A stretch of 64,000 nt of DNA from Streptomyces hilarionis (GTDB lineage Bacteria; Actinomycetota; Actinomycetes; Streptomycetales; Streptomycetaceae), in NCBI RefSeq assembly GCF_024539675.1, contig NZ_JAHHIT010000004.1:62001-126000 (forward strand), read 5' to 3'. This document shows, piece after piece, positions 8,716 through 17,731 of this stretch. The translations under genes and the position numbers were made by a program. Numbering within the stretch: the stretch's first letter is position 1; every line of letters begins with the position of its first letter. The notes under the pieces were generated by a model that saw only the letters and a list, made by a program, of their open reading frames with translations, searched no databases and was not told the DNA's origin.

Positions 8716-8764
8716 CGGCCCGTCAGAGGTTCCTATCCTCCACAGTGTCCGTATCGCCGATCGA

Positions 8765-8782
8765 TGTTCGGTAGCACGAACA
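8765..8782. promoter_or_regulatory. Inverted repeat upstream of the GH54 gene
   Basis: TGTTCG-N6-CGAACA is a perfect 6-bp inverted repeat about 190 nt upstream of the arabinofuranosidase start. A second, imperfect dyad (GGTGTCGATTCGGCACC, about 8792-8808) follows. Either could bind a sugar-responsive repressor. This operator differs from the GAAGCGCTTC pair, so the GH54 gene may respond to another inducer. Confidence 0.35.
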
Positions 8783-8820
8783 CCGTGACCGGGTGTCGAT
8801 TCGGCACCCCGATCCGACGC

Positions 8821-8844
8821 CGCGCCCCTTCCGGAAGGGGCGCG
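8821..8844. terminator. Self-complementary hairpin after the GH31 gene
   Basis: The 24 nt here form a perfect palindrome (CGCGCCCCTTCC and its complement), giving a stem of about 10 bp around a CCGG-type turn. It lies about 105 nt behind the GH31 stop and before the GH54 gene, consistent with a factor-independent terminator without a U-tract. It lies downstream of the dyad at 8765-8782. Confidence 0.5.
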
Positions 8845-8968
8845 CACGTCACGCACCGCCGGTCCACCGCTCACGTCCCCGGGCGGAACACTCCGGCCTC
8901 GAGCGCCGCTCTCGTGTCACCGCGGTGCCCACCGCGGGCCGTCCGCCCTTCCTCGAAGGAGACCCCAC

Positions 8969-10042
8969 ATGACCATCCCCCAGTGGTTACGTCCCTCCCG
9001 GCGCGCGATCCTCGCGACCGGGGCGGCCCTCGGCCTGGGCGCCGGACTGCTCGCCGGCACGGCCACGACCTCCCAGGCCGCCGGCTCGCTGCCCTGTGAC
9101 CTCTACGCCTCCGGCGGCACGCCGTGCGTCGCGGCCCACAGCACGACGCGCGCGCTGTACGGCTCCTACAACGGCCCGCTGTACCAGGTGCGGCGCGCCT
9201 CGGACAACAGGACCCGCGACATCGGCGTCCTCGGCCAGGGCGGGGTGGCGGACGCCGCCGCACAGGACTCCTTCTGCGCCGGCACGTCCTGCCTCATCAC
9301 CGTCGTCTACGACCAGTCCGGTCGCAACAACCGGCTGACCCAGGCGCCGCCCGGCGGGTTCCAGGGCCCCGCCCAGGGAGGCTACGACAACCTCGCTGAC
9401 GCGACCGCCGCGCCGACCCGGGTGGGCGGCCACAAGGCCTACGGCGTCTTCGTCGCCCCCGGCACCGGCTACCGCGACAACAACACCAACGGCGTCGCCA
9501 GGGGAGACCAGCCGGAGGGCATGTACGCCGTCCTCGACGGCACGCACTACAACGGGGGCTGCTGCTTCGACTACGGCAACGCCGAGACCAACAGCCGGGA
9601 CAACGGCAACGGCACGATGGAGGCCATCTACTTCGGCAACATCAAGGTCTGGGGCTACGGCGCGGGCAACGGCCCCTGGATCATGGCCGACCTGGAGAAC
9701 GGCCTCTTCTCCGGGGTGAACACGCGCTACAACGCCAACGACCCCTCCATCAGCCACCGCTACACCACCGCCGTCGTCAAGGGCGGCCCGAACCACTGGG
9801 CGATCCGCGGCGGCAACGCGCAGTCCGGCGGCCTGTCCACCTTCTACAACGGCGCCCGTCCCAACGCCTCGGGCTACAACCCGATGAAGAAGGAAGGGGC
9901 CATCATCCTCGGCATCGGCGGCGACAACAGCCACGGCGCCGCCGGGACCTTCTACGAAGGCGTCATGACGTCCGGCTATCCGTCGGACGCCACCGAGAAC
10001 GCCGTGCAGGCCAACATCGCCGGGGCGGGCTACGGCAGGTAG
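8969..10042 (+). CDS. Secreted GH54 alpha-L-arabinofuranosidase, catalytic domain only
   Basis: A 357-residue secreted enzyme of family GH54 that releases terminal arabinose from arabinoxylan, arabinan or arabinosylated xyloglucan. The first 38 residues are a Tat-like signal (SRRAIL then a long hydrophobic stretch ending AQA-like at TSQAAG). The nucleophile is E206 in CCFDYGNAE, and C198-C199 match the rare vicinal disulfide known in the fungal enzyme. The general acid is D319 in GIGGDNS. Fungal and many bacterial GH54 proteins carry a C-terminal CBM42 (AbfB) module; this protein stops right after the catalytic domain, with no sign of a frameshift. It has a GAAGGAGA ribosome site and its own upstream dyads. 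Confidence 0.92.
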   Translation: MTIPQWLRPSRRAILATGAALGLGAGLLAGTATTSQAAGSLPCDLYASGGTPCVAAHSTTRALYGSYNGPLYQVRRASDNRTRDIGVLGQGGVADAAAQDSFCAGTSCLITVVYDQSGRNNRLTQAPPGGFQGPAQGGYDNLADATAAPTRVGGHKAYGVFVAPGTGYRDNNTNGVARGDQPEGMYAVLDGTHYNGGCCFDYGNAETNSRDNGNGTMEAIYFGNIKVWGYGAGNGPWIMADLENGLFSGVNTRYNANDPSISHRYTTAVVKGGPNHWAIRGGNAQSGGLSTFYNGARPNASGYNPMKKEGAIILGIGGDNSHGAAGTFYEGVMTSGYPSDATENAVQANIAGAGYGR

Positions 10043-10074
10043 GTCCGCGACCGGCGCGCCCGGGCGCCGCGCCG

Positions 10075-10752
10075 TCAGCCGGGCGCGCGTCCGGCCCGGA
10101 CCAGGCCGGTCTCATAGGCGATGACGACCAGCTGGGCGCGGTCGCGGGCGCCCAGCTTGGTCATCGCCCGGTTGGCGTGGGTCTTCGCGGTGACCGGGGC
10201 GACGAACAGGCGCTCGGCGATCTCGTCGTTGGACAGTCCGGCCGCCACCAGCGTCACCACCTCGCGTTCGCGGGGAGTCAGCGCGGCCAGCCGTCGCGGG
10301 TCCACGAGGTCGCCGGCACACGGCTGGGCGAGCACGCGGGCGATGAGACCCCTGGTCGCCGCGGCGGACAGCAGGGCCTCGCCGGCGGCGACGAGGCGGA
10401 CGGCTTCGAGGAGCCGGTCCGGTTCGACGCCCTTGCCCAGGAAGCCGCTGGCGCCCGCCCGCAGCGCCTCCACCACGAGGTCGTCCTCCTCGAAGGTGGT
10501 CAGCACGAGCACCTTCACCCCGGCCAGGTCCTCGTCCCGGCCGATCAGCCGGATGCCCTCGATGCCGTCGACCTCGGGCATCCGGATGTCCATCACCACG
10601 ACGTCGGCGCGCTCGGCGCGGGCCAGCCGCGCCGCCTCGCGGCCGTCGGAGGCCTCCGCGACGACCTCCATGTCCGGCTGTGCGTCGATGAGCAGCCGGA
10701 AGGTGCCGCGGAGCAGGGCCTGGTCGTCGGCGAGCAGAACGCGAATCGGCAC
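10075..10752 (-). CDS. NarL/FixJ-type response regulator
   Basis: A 225-residue two-component response regulator. The receiver domain (1-120) has the acidic pair DD at 9-10, phospho-acceptor D54 in VVVMDIRMPE, T/S at TTF and the conserved lysine in FLGKG. The LuxR-type helix-turn-helix (about 155-215) contains LTPREREVVTLVAAGLSNDEIAERLFV. The GTG start has GAGGA 8 nt upstream. It lies 21 nt after the sensor kinase gene, so the pair is one operon. Targets are unknown; the MMPL exporter and LAL regulator next door are candidates only by position. Confidence 0.93.
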   Translation of the reverse strand: MPIRVLLADDQALLRGTFRLLIDAQPDMEVVAEASDGREAARLARAERADVVVMDIRMPEVDGIEGIRLIGRDEDLAGVKVLVLTTFEEDDLVVEALRAGASGFLGKGVEPDRLLEAVRLVAAGEALLSAAATRGLIARVLAQPCAGDLVDPRRLAALTPREREVVTLVAAGLSNDEIAERLFVAPVTAKTHANRAMTKLGARDRAQLVVIAYETGLVRAGRAPG

Positions 10753-10773
10753 GGCAAGATCCTCACGGGTCGG

Positions 10774-11955
10774 TCACACGGATGCGGGGGCGAGCGGGAG
10801 CGGCAGGTCGGCGACGACCCGGAAGCCGCCCTCGGGCCCGGGACCGGCGCTGACGGTCCCGCCGACGGCCGTGGCCCGCTCCCGCATGCCGATCAGTCCG
10901 TGACCGGTGCCCGCGCCCCGGACCGCGCCGGGGCTTCCGTCGTCCGTCACGGTGACGCGCAGCGCGTGCGGGCCGTAGGCCAGGAGCACGGCGGCCCGGG
11001 TCGCGCCCGCGTGCTTGTGCGTGTTGGTGAGGGCTTCCTGGACGATGCGGTAGGCGGTCAGCTCGGTGGCGGCCGTCTGCGGCGCGGGGACGCCGGTGCG
11101 GGTCACCTCCACCGAGAGCCCGCTCGCGCGGAAGCCGTCGGCGAGGCGGTCGAGGTCGGCCAGCCGGGGGATGGGGGCGCGGGTGCCGGGTGCGTCGTCG
11201 GGCTGGCGCAACAGGCCGACGGTGGCGCGCAGTTCGTCGAGCGCGGCGCGGCTGTTCTCCTTGATGTGGGCCAGCGCCTCGAACGCGCGGTCGGGGTCGG
11301 CGCGCAGGAGGTGGTGAGCGACTCCCGCCTGGGCGTTGACCAGGGTGACGTGGTGGGCGACGACGTCGTGCAGATCGCGGGCGATGCGCACCCGCTCCTC
11401 GGTCACCCGCCGTCGCGCCTCCTCCTCCTGCATGCTTTCGGCGCGCTCCGCGCGTTCCCTCGCCCGGGCGAGGTGGTCGCGACGGTTGCGGACGGCGCGG
11501 CCCAGCGCGGTGGCGGCGATCGCGAAGTCGAAGCGCAGGAGGGCGGACCCGGCCACCAGCGATTCCGCGTGGGTGGCGGCGTGGACGCCCGCGAGCGCCA
11601 CGGAGGCGAGGAGACAGGCGGTCCACGCCGTGCGCCGGCTGCCGAGCACGGCGAGCGTGTACAGGGCGACCAGACCGGCCGCCGGGACCAGGGCGAGGTC
11701 CGGAGCCCAGGCCATCAGGGCGAGCCCGGCCGCCAGCGTCACGACGGTGACGACCAGCGGCCACCTGCTGCGGACGACCAGGGGCAGGCAGGAGACCGCC
11801 GTCCAGGCCGCGGCCTGCCAGCGCGGCTCGTGCCAGGAGGACTCGCCGACGGCGGTCGTCGCCGTGACCACCACGACCACCGGCACCGCGGGCAGGGCAT
11901 CTCTGACCCGGTCATGACCGGCCAGCCATCGGCGCCACACCATCCTCACGTCCAT
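10774..11955 (-). CDS. NarL-partner sensor histidine kinase (HisKA_3)
   Basis: A 393-residue membrane sensor kinase. Five or so hydrophobic helices occupy residues 15-165. A short coiled segment rich in R/E (about 165-195) leads to the HisKA_3 box ARDLHDVVAHHVTLV with the phosphorylated histidine near residue 198. The HATPase domain (about 290-385) has the N box region around ALTNTHKHAG and the G boxes VTDDGSPG and GTGHGLIGMRERA. There is no large extracytoplasmic loop, so it probably senses within or near the membrane. It is transcribed together with the response regulator. Confidence 0.92.
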   Translation of the reverse strand: MDVRMVWRRWLAGHDRVRDALPAVPVVVVVTATTAVGESSWHEPRWQAAAWTAVSCLPLVVRSRWPLVVTVVTLAAGLALMAWAPDLALVPAAGLVALYTLAVLGSRRTAWTACLLASVALAGVHAATHAESLVAGSALLRFDFAIAATALGRAVRNRRDHLARARERAERAESMQEEEARRRVTEERVRIARDLHDVVAHHVTLVNAQAGVAHHLLRADPDRAFEALAHIKENSRAALDELRATVGLLRQPDDAPGTRAPIPRLADLDRLADGFRASGLSVEVTRTGVPAPQTAATELTAYRIVQEALTNTHKHAGATRAAVLLAYGPHALRVTVTDDGSPGAVRGAGTGHGLIGMRERATAVGGTVSAGPGPEGGFRVVADLPLPLAPASV

Positions 11956-12025
11956 TCCCTCACTCTAAGCAGCGCGGACCGGCGGCCGGCCGGGCGATCC
12001 TAGGCCGGCCGCCGGCCCACGGGCG

Positions 12026-14218
12026 TCAGTCGGCGACGCCGGCGGTCTGCGGCTCGCGGGTCGGGCGCGGCGCGTGCGCCGGTCCGTCCGCGGGGCCCTC
12101 GACGGACACGTCGGGCAGGGCCCGGTCCAGGGCGCGGGGCAGCCACCAGTTGGCCTTTCCGCACAGGTGCATCAGGGCGGGCACGAGGACCATGCGGATC
12201 AGCAGGGCGTCGACGGCGACGGCCACGGCCAGGCTGACGCCGAACTCGGCGATGACCCGCATGCCTCCGAAGACGAAGGAGCCGAAGACGCAGAACATGA
12301 TGGCGGCGGCGACCGCGATCACCTTGCCGGTCTCGGCCTGCCCGACCCGCACCGCGCGGCCGCTGTCGCCGGTGTGCGCCCACTCCTCGCGCATCCGGCT
12401 GACGAGGAAGACCTGATAGTCCATGGACAGGCCGAACATGATGCCGACGACCAGGATCGGCACGAACGACTCGATCGGTCCGCCCGCCCCGAGTCCGAGG
12501 AGTCCGGCGCCGAAGCCGTACTGGAAGACGACGACGATCGCGCCGAAGGCCACCCCGATGCTGAGGATGTTGAGCACCGCGCCGACGGCCGGGATGAGCA
12601 GGCTGCGGAACGCCATAGTCAGGAGCAGGAAGCCGAGCACGGCGATCACCAGCACGAACACCGGCAGTTTCGACATCAGCACCGACGCGAAGTCGTCGTT
12701 GCCCGCCGTGACGCCGCCCACGTAGACCTTCATGGACGTGCCCTGCTCGGCCCGCGGGATCACCGTGTCGCGCAGGTGGTGGATGAGGTCGGAGGTGGCG
12801 GCCGACTGGGGCGAGGTCGTCGGCACGACGGAGACCACACCGACCGACTGCCCGGCCTTCATCGGCGCCGCGACGGCCCCGGCGACGCCGTCGACCCGCC
12901 CGAGGTCGGCGACCAGCCGCGCTTCGGCCTCCTTGTCGGCGGCGGTGGGGGCCTGGACCGCGAGGACGAGCGGGCCGTTGAACCCGGGCCCGAACCCCTG
13001 CGCGATCATGTCGTAGGCCTGGCGGTTCGTGGAGGCGGCGGGCAGGTTGCCGTCGTCGGACGCGCCCAGCCGCAGGGACAGGGTGGGGCAGGCGAGCGCC
13101 GTGAGCACGGCGAGGGCGACCAGACCCAGCGCCCGGGGCCGGGCCTGGACGACCGCGGCCCACCGGGCCCAGGGACCGGGCCGGGCGCCGGAGCGCCGCG
13201 CGTGCGCGGAGAGTTCCCGGCGCTCCGCGCGGCCGAGGACCCGCACTCCGATCATGCCGAGCAGCGCGGGCAGCAGGGTGACGGCGGCCAGCACGGTCAA
13301 GGCGACGGTGACGGCGGCGCCGACCGCCATGCCGTTGATGATGCCGACGTTCAGGGTGAGCATGCCCAGCAGGGCGACGACGACGGTCAGACCGGCGAAC
13401 AGCACGGCGCGGCCCGAGGTGTCGAGGGCCTTGGCGATCGACTCGGGCACCGCCATGCCCGCCCTCAGGTGGGTGCGGTGCCGGTTGACGATGAACAGGG
13501 CGTAGTCGATGCCCACGCCGAGGCCGATCAGCGAGCCGAGGGTCAGCGTGGTGTCGGAGAGCGTGAGCACGTGGCTGAGCAGCATCACCGTGATCGCGGA
13601 GGTGCCGACGCCGACGACGGCCGTGATGATCGGCAGGGCCGCCACCCACACCGCCCTGAAGACGAACAGCAGCACGACGAAGGCGAGGACGATGCCCATC
13701 GCGTCGGCGATCGGGTTCGGCGCGGGGTTGACGGTGAACGCCTGGCCGTTGAGCGCGATGCGCAGGCGCGCCGTCCCCGGCTCGGTCGCGAGCTCCTTCA
13801 CGTGGTCGACCTGGGCGTCGTCCACGTCCCGGTCGAAGGCGACCGTCGCGTAGGCCGTCCCGCCGTCCTCGCTGACCTGCGTCCGGCCCTCGGCGGTGTA
13901 GGGGCTGCTCACCGCCGCCACCCCGGGGGCGTCGGCGATCCGCTCCAACGCGTCGGTCATCGCCTCCCGCGCCGCGGGCTCGGTGACCCGTGCGCCGTCC
14001 AGTTGCCAGACGACGCGACCGCTCTTGGCCGCCGCGCTGTTCGAGGCCTGTTGCAGCAGGGCCGTCGCCCTGGCCGAGTCGGTGTCCTGCGAGGTCGGGC
14101 TGTTGCCGAAGGCGCTGCCGGCCGCGCCGACCCCGGCTCCCAGGGTGAACAACAGGCCCACCCAGACCAGGACGACGGCGAGCCGGTGCCGATGGCACCA
14201 GCGGGCGAGAGAGGACAT
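12026..14218 (-). CDS. MMPL/RND-family membrane transporter
   Basis: A 730-residue MMPL-family exporter with two repeats of six transmembrane helices. The first helix begins at about residue 12, followed by a large periplasmic-type loop (about 45-165), a five-helix bundle with the LGVGIDYALFIVNRHR signature, a central cytoplasmic linker, and the second half with FGLSMDYQVFLVSRMREEW. These GxxxDY motifs carry the proton-relay aspartates. Such proteins in Streptomyces export lipids, siderophores or drugs; the substrate is not apparent. The ATG at 14218 has GAAAGG 7 nt upstream. A dyad that could be an operator lies about 100 nt upstream (14315-14332). The LAL regulator gene upstream is on the same strand, 213 nt away. 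Confidence 0.93.
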   Translation of the reverse strand: MSSLARWCHRHRLAVVLVWVGLLFTLGAGVGAAGSAFGNSPTSQDTDSARATALLQQASNSAAAKSGRVVWQLDGARVTEPAAREAMTDALERIADAPGVAAVSSPYTAEGRTQVSEDGGTAYATVAFDRDVDDAQVDHVKELATEPGTARLRIALNGQAFTVNPAPNPIADAMGIVLAFVVLLFVFRAVWVAALPIITAVVGVGTSAITVMLLSHVLTLSDTTLTLGSLIGLGVGIDYALFIVNRHRTHLRAGMAVPESIAKALDTSGRAVLFAGLTVVVALLGMLTLNVGIINGMAVGAAVTVALTVLAAVTLLPALLGMIGVRVLGRAERRELSAHARRSGARPGPWARWAAVVQARPRALGLVALAVLTALACPTLSLRLGASDDGNLPAASTNRQAYDMIAQGFGPGFNGPLVLAVQAPTAADKEAEARLVADLGRVDGVAGAVAAPMKAGQSVGVVSVVPTTSPQSAATSDLIHHLRDTVIPRAEQGTSMKVYVGGVTAGNDDFASVLMSKLPVFVLVIAVLGFLLLTMAFRSLLIPAVGAVLNILSIGVAFGAIVVVFQYGFGAGLLGLGAGGPIESFVPILVVGIMFGLSMDYQVFLVSRMREEWAHTGDSGRAVRVGQAETGKVIAVAAAIMFCVFGSFVFGGMRVIAEFGVSLAVAVAVDALLIRMVLVPALMHLCGKANWWLPRALDRALPDVSVEGPADGPAHAPRPTREPQTAGVAD

Positions 14219-14314
14219 CGACGGGCCTTTCAAGGGGTGCGTCACACGATCGGGCCGGCGTTTTCGGCCCGCCCTCACGCTCGCAGTCGCGCCCTCTCCC
14301 GTCGTCGGCCGTCC

Positions 14315-14332
14315 GCAGACACCTGTGTCTGC
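14315..14332. promoter_or_regulatory. Dyad GCAGACAC-CT-GTGTCTGC before the MMPL gene
   Basis: A perfect 8-bp inverted repeat with a 2-nt centre lies 97 nt upstream of the MMPL start and 100 nt after the LAL regulator stop. Its size suits a TetR-type operator or a small hairpin. No TetR gene is adjacent, so the binding protein is unknown. Confidence 0.4.
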
Positions 14333-14431
14333 TGCGAGCGCAGTACACGCGGCACGGGATCCGTGAACGCCCCGGAGACCCCGGCCGCCCACGCGTGGGA
14401 GCGGCTCGTCGGGCCCGCCGCCCGGCCGAGG

Positions 14432-17194
14432 TCAGTGAACGTCGGGCGCCCCGGACCGCTCGCCCGTCCCGCCGCCGGCGGAGGCGGTGGCGTTGTTCAG
14501 CATCATGCGGGTGAGGCTGGTGCGGTTCGACACGCCGAGCTTGCGGTACACCTGCCCGAGATGGGTCTCCACCGTCCGCACGCTGAGGAAGAGGCTCTCG
14601 GCGATCCGGATGTTGGTCATGCCGGTGCTCACGAGGCCCGCGATCTCCCGCTCGCGGGCCGTCAGGGCGGGCAGGGCGTCCTCGGCCCCGGCGCACGCGG
14701 TCAGCCGGCTCCGCCACCGGGCGACGTCGCGCCTCAGACGTACGGAACCGCACTGGTCGGCGAGGGCCCCGGCGCCGTCCAGCCATGCGGCGACGCCGTC
14801 CGCGCGTTGCGCGTCCAGCGACAGCTCGGCCGCCGCGAGCAGGGTGACGCAGGCCTCGACCCGCTCGCCGCCGAGCGAGAAGTCGGAGACCGCCTCCACG
14901 GCCTGGCGCAGCGCCTGCCGCGTCCTGCCCGCCGCGGCGTGGGCCCGCATCCTGGCGCGCAGGGCGAACCCCCTGCGGCCGGGCGACGGGAGCTCCTGCA
15001 GACACTGCTCGGCGAGGTCGGCCCACTGCTCGACCGAGGCGCGGTCGCCCGCCGCGAGGGACGCCTGCGCCAGCGCGTCGCACCAGCGGGGCTTGCGCCA
15101 GGCGGTGAGCCGGGGCAGCCCGGCGCCGCCCGCCGCGTCCAGCAGCAGCCACCGGGCCCGCGCCGGGTCGCCGGCGCGTTGCACCCACTCGGCGTGGAAG
15201 CACCGGACGGTCACCGCCCATGCGGTCGGCGAGGCGCTGGCCACGGCGAGCGCCCGGGCCGCCGAAGCCTGCGCCTGCGCCGCGTCGCCCGGAGCGTCGC
15301 GCCAGAACAGCACCTCGGCGCGCACCATCGAGCCGACGGCCACCTCGGCCGGACCGGCTCCGGGGGACGTGTGGCGGTCGGTCTCGTCGAGAGCGGCCAG
15401 CGCCTCGTCCAGGTTCCCGCGCCGCAGGTGGGTGTTGGCCAGGACGGTGAGGATCTGCGGCTGGACGTACGTCTGACCGGTGCGCCGGGACAGGGCCGCC
15501 GCGCGCGTGAGGTGACGTTCGGCGTCGGCCAGGCGGCCGAGCATCCCCTCGGTCATGCCCGTCTGCAGCGAGGCGTTCAGATTGGTGAGCAGGGAGCTGT
15601 CGGAGGCGGCGTCGATGAGCGCGGCCGCGGTGGTCGCCCGCTCCTGCGCGGTGGCCAGGTCGCCGGTGAACAGGTGGCCGAGGGCGCTCTGGGCCAGCGC
15701 CTGGGCCTCGCCGACCCGGTCGTGGTGCTGCTGTGCGATGGCCGCCGCCGTCTCGGCGTGCCGCCGGGACGTCACGTACTCCTGGAGGTCGTAGGCGTGG
15801 TCGGCCAGCTCGGTGTGGAGGGCGGCCGCGATCGCGGCGTCCTGGCCGGCCAGCGTCGCGAGCCCCGAACGGGCCAGGGCGCCTGCCTCGGCGTAGCGGC
15901 CCAGGGTCCGCTCGATCCGGCTGGAGTCGGCGAGCGCGCCCGCTTCGCCGGACCGGTCGGGCATCGCCGACCGCAGGGCGTCGAGCAGCTCACGGCTCTC
16001 GGTCGCGTCCCCGGTCAGCAGCCGGGCCCGCGCCAGCAGGACCCGCGCTTCGTGCCAGTGCGCCTGGCCGGGCCGCAGCAGCGGCAGGGCCGCCTCCAGG
16101 TGACCGGCGGCCACGGCGGGGGAGCCGTACAGCATCTCGCGGGCGGCGGCGATCAGGGTGGTCGCGTGCTCCGGGCGGTCCGGGTCGGCGGCGCGTGCCA
16201 CGTGATGGGCGCGCCGGGCGATGGGGGCGCCCTGCTCGGCCAGCGCGGATTCGGCGCGTCGGTGCAGAGCGGCACGGCGGCTGGGCGCGAGCCGCCCGTA
16301 GACGACGTCGCCCACCGCCCGGTGGCGCAGCGCGAGCCGCGGCGCGGGCTCGACGCTCCGGACGAGGTCGCGTCGGGTGAGCGCGTCCAGCGCCTCGACG
16401 GTGGCCGCCACCTCGCGTCCGGCGACGGCGGCCAGCAGCTCGGGGCGGAACGGCTCCGCCAGGACGGCCGCCGCCTCCAGGACGGCGAGTGCGTCGTCGT
16501 CGAGGCCCGCCAGTTCGCCGAGGACGGCCGTGGAGGCGGCCGCGGCGTCCTGACCGCGGGCCCCGAGCACCTGGAGGTACCGCGGGTTGCCCTCGGCCTC
16601 GCGGTGGATCTCCCGCGCGTCCGGGTGGTCCGCGAGGAGCTGTGCGGCCTGCTCGCGGGACAGGGGTCCGAGGTTCCACACCTCCAGCAGGTCCGCGGAC
16701 CCGGCCCGCGAGAGGAGTTCCGCGTGCCAGGGCGCCAACTGGCGCTGCCGGCAGGCGAGAAGGCACAGCACGGGTCCCGTGGAGGCGGCCCGCAGCAGTC
16801 GTTCCACGTGGAGCTGCTCGTTGTCCGGGAGGAGGTGGAAGTCCTCCACCACCGCGAGCAGGGGGCGGCCCTCCGCCGCGTGCGCCGCGACCTCCCGCAC
16901 CTCCTGCCGGGGCAGTTCGCCGACCGCGGGGGAGGGGGCCGCGGTCCGCCCGTGAGCGGTGCGCACGGGTATCCCGAGGGCCCGGGCCTGCGCCGCGACC
17001 GCCCGCATCAGCGCGCTCTTGCCGATGCCCGGATCCCCGACGAGTGCGACGGACCTCCCCGATCCCGTCCCGACGAGGTCGCTCACGGCGCGCACCAGCT
17101 CGCGGACTTCCGCCTCACGGCCCACCAGCGCACGCGCGTCGCCTCGCGTGCGACGGCCGGAAGAGGGCGTCTCGCCCTGCGGATCATCGGACAT
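14432..17194 (-). CDS. LAL-type LuxR transcriptional regulator with AAA ATPase
   Basis: A 920-residue large ATP-binding LuxR-family (LAL) activator. An N-terminal AAA domain begins with VGREAEV and has Walker A GDPGIGKS (about residues 51-58) and a Walker B-like LLAVVEDFHLL (about 120). A long alpha-helical TPR-like middle (about 300-830) follows, and a LuxR helix-turn-helix closes the protein (LTAREREIAGLVSTGMTNIRIAESLFLSV). LAL proteins act as pathway-specific or carbon-responsive activators in actinobacteria. The ATG at 17194 is chosen because the frame then starts just before the AAA domain; the ribosome site is weak, and an ATG 39 nt upstream is an alternative. Its neighbours are an MMPL exporter and, divergently, a small coiled-coil protein. 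Confidence 0.9.
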   Translation of the reverse strand: MSDDPQGETPSSGRRTRGDARALVGREAEVRELVRAVSDLVGTGSGRSVALVGDPGIGKSALMRAVAAQARALGIPVRTAHGRTAAPSPAVGELPRQEVREVAAHAAEGRPLLAVVEDFHLLPDNEQLHVERLLRAASTGPVLCLLACRQRQLAPWHAELLSRAGSADLLEVWNLGPLSREQAAQLLADHPDAREIHREAEGNPRYLQVLGARGQDAAAASTAVLGELAGLDDDALAVLEAAAVLAEPFRPELLAAVAGREVAATVEALDALTRRDLVRSVEPAPRLALRHRAVGDVVYGRLAPSRRAALHRRAESALAEQGAPIARRAHHVARAADPDRPEHATTLIAAAREMLYGSPAVAAGHLEAALPLLRPGQAHWHEARVLLARARLLTGDATESRELLDALRSAMPDRSGEAGALADSSRIERTLGRYAEAGALARSGLATLAGQDAAIAAALHTELADHAYDLQEYVTSRRHAETAAAIAQQHHDRVGEAQALAQSALGHLFTGDLATAQERATTAAALIDAASDSSLLTNLNASLQTGMTEGMLGRLADAERHLTRAAALSRRTGQTYVQPQILTVLANTHLRRGNLDEALAALDETDRHTSPGAGPAEVAVGSMVRAEVLFWRDAPGDAAQAQASAARALAVASASPTAWAVTVRCFHAEWVQRAGDPARARWLLLDAAGGAGLPRLTAWRKPRWCDALAQASLAAGDRASVEQWADLAEQCLQELPSPGRRGFALRARMRAHAAAGRTRQALRQAVEAVSDFSLGGERVEACVTLLAAAELSLDAQRADGVAAWLDGAGALADQCGSVRLRRDVARWRSRLTACAGAEDALPALTAREREIAGLVSTGMTNIRIAESLFLSVRTVETHLGQVYRKLGVSNRTSLTRMMLNNATASAGGGTGERSGAPDVH

Positions 17195-17364
17195 GGCACC
17201 GCACGATAGTGGCTGCCGATGACAACTAGGCAAAGGGGACGTATTCCGCGCCCGGAGCGGGGGAGCCGGCGGTCCGGGTCCTGCCGCCCGGGGGCGGCAC
17301 GCAGTACGCGAAACCCGCTTCCCGAGGGCGAGTTGGCGATTTCACGGGTGTGCCCCCGACTGAT

Positions 17365-17370
17365 TATGAT
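17365..17370 (+). promoter_or_regulatory. -10 element TATGAT of a leaderless gene
   Basis: TATGAT ends 7 nt before the ATG at 17378, so transcription should begin at or next to the start codon. There is no ribosome-binding sequence upstream, which supports leaderless translation. The -35 region (TTCACG at 17341-17346, 18 nt spacer) is weak. Confidence 0.5.
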
Positions 17371-17377
17371 CTTGGTC

Positions 17378-17665
17378 ATGTCTGTGCAGAGTTCCGAACG
17401 CGCCCTTTCCCGCAAGCAGCGACTCCAGGAGAAGCAGCGCCGTCAGCTGGCGGTGGTGGACACCGTGGACAAGGCCGAGGCGAAGGTCCGCAAGGCGGAG
17501 GTCGAACTGGCCGGCGCGGTCGCCGAGGCGGTTCAGGTCTTCGGCGACGAGGAGTCCGCCTCCGAGGGACTCGACATGCGCGTCGAGACGATCCGGCGCT
17601 TTCTCGGCATCGCGCGGGACGAGGCCGCCGCCGCGCACGGGGCGGAAGCCGCCGACGCGTCCTGA
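17378..17665 (+). CDS. Small charged coiled-coil protein of unknown function
   Basis: A 95-residue hydrophilic protein, almost entirely helical by appearance, with alternating K/R/E and small hydrophobic residues (RKQRLQEKQRRQLAVVDTVDKAEAKVRKAEVELA), consistent with a coiled coil from about residue 10 to 55. No domain is recognised. An in-frame ATG at 17366 could add four residues, but the -10 hexamer overlaps it and supports 17378. The gene is divergent from the LAL regulator and convergent with the TauE gene. Good third-position G+C argues that it is real. Confidence 0.7.
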   Translation: MSVQSSERALSRKQRLQEKQRRQLAVVDTVDKAEAKVRKAEVELAGAVAEAVQVFGDEESASEGLDMRVETIRRFLGIARDEAAAAHGAEAADAS

Positions 17666-17731
17666 GACCTCCGTCGGGCGGCCGCGCCACGCGGTGACGG
17701 TCCGTCCCGTGCGACGGGGACGGCCGTGAGG

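Noticed and set aside
12074..17209. A 1711-codon plus-strand open frame opposite the MMPL and LAL genes
   Set aside because: It is a product of the strong third-position G+C bias on the real minus-strand genes; its translation is repetitive (R, G, D, H, Q) and lacks any domain.
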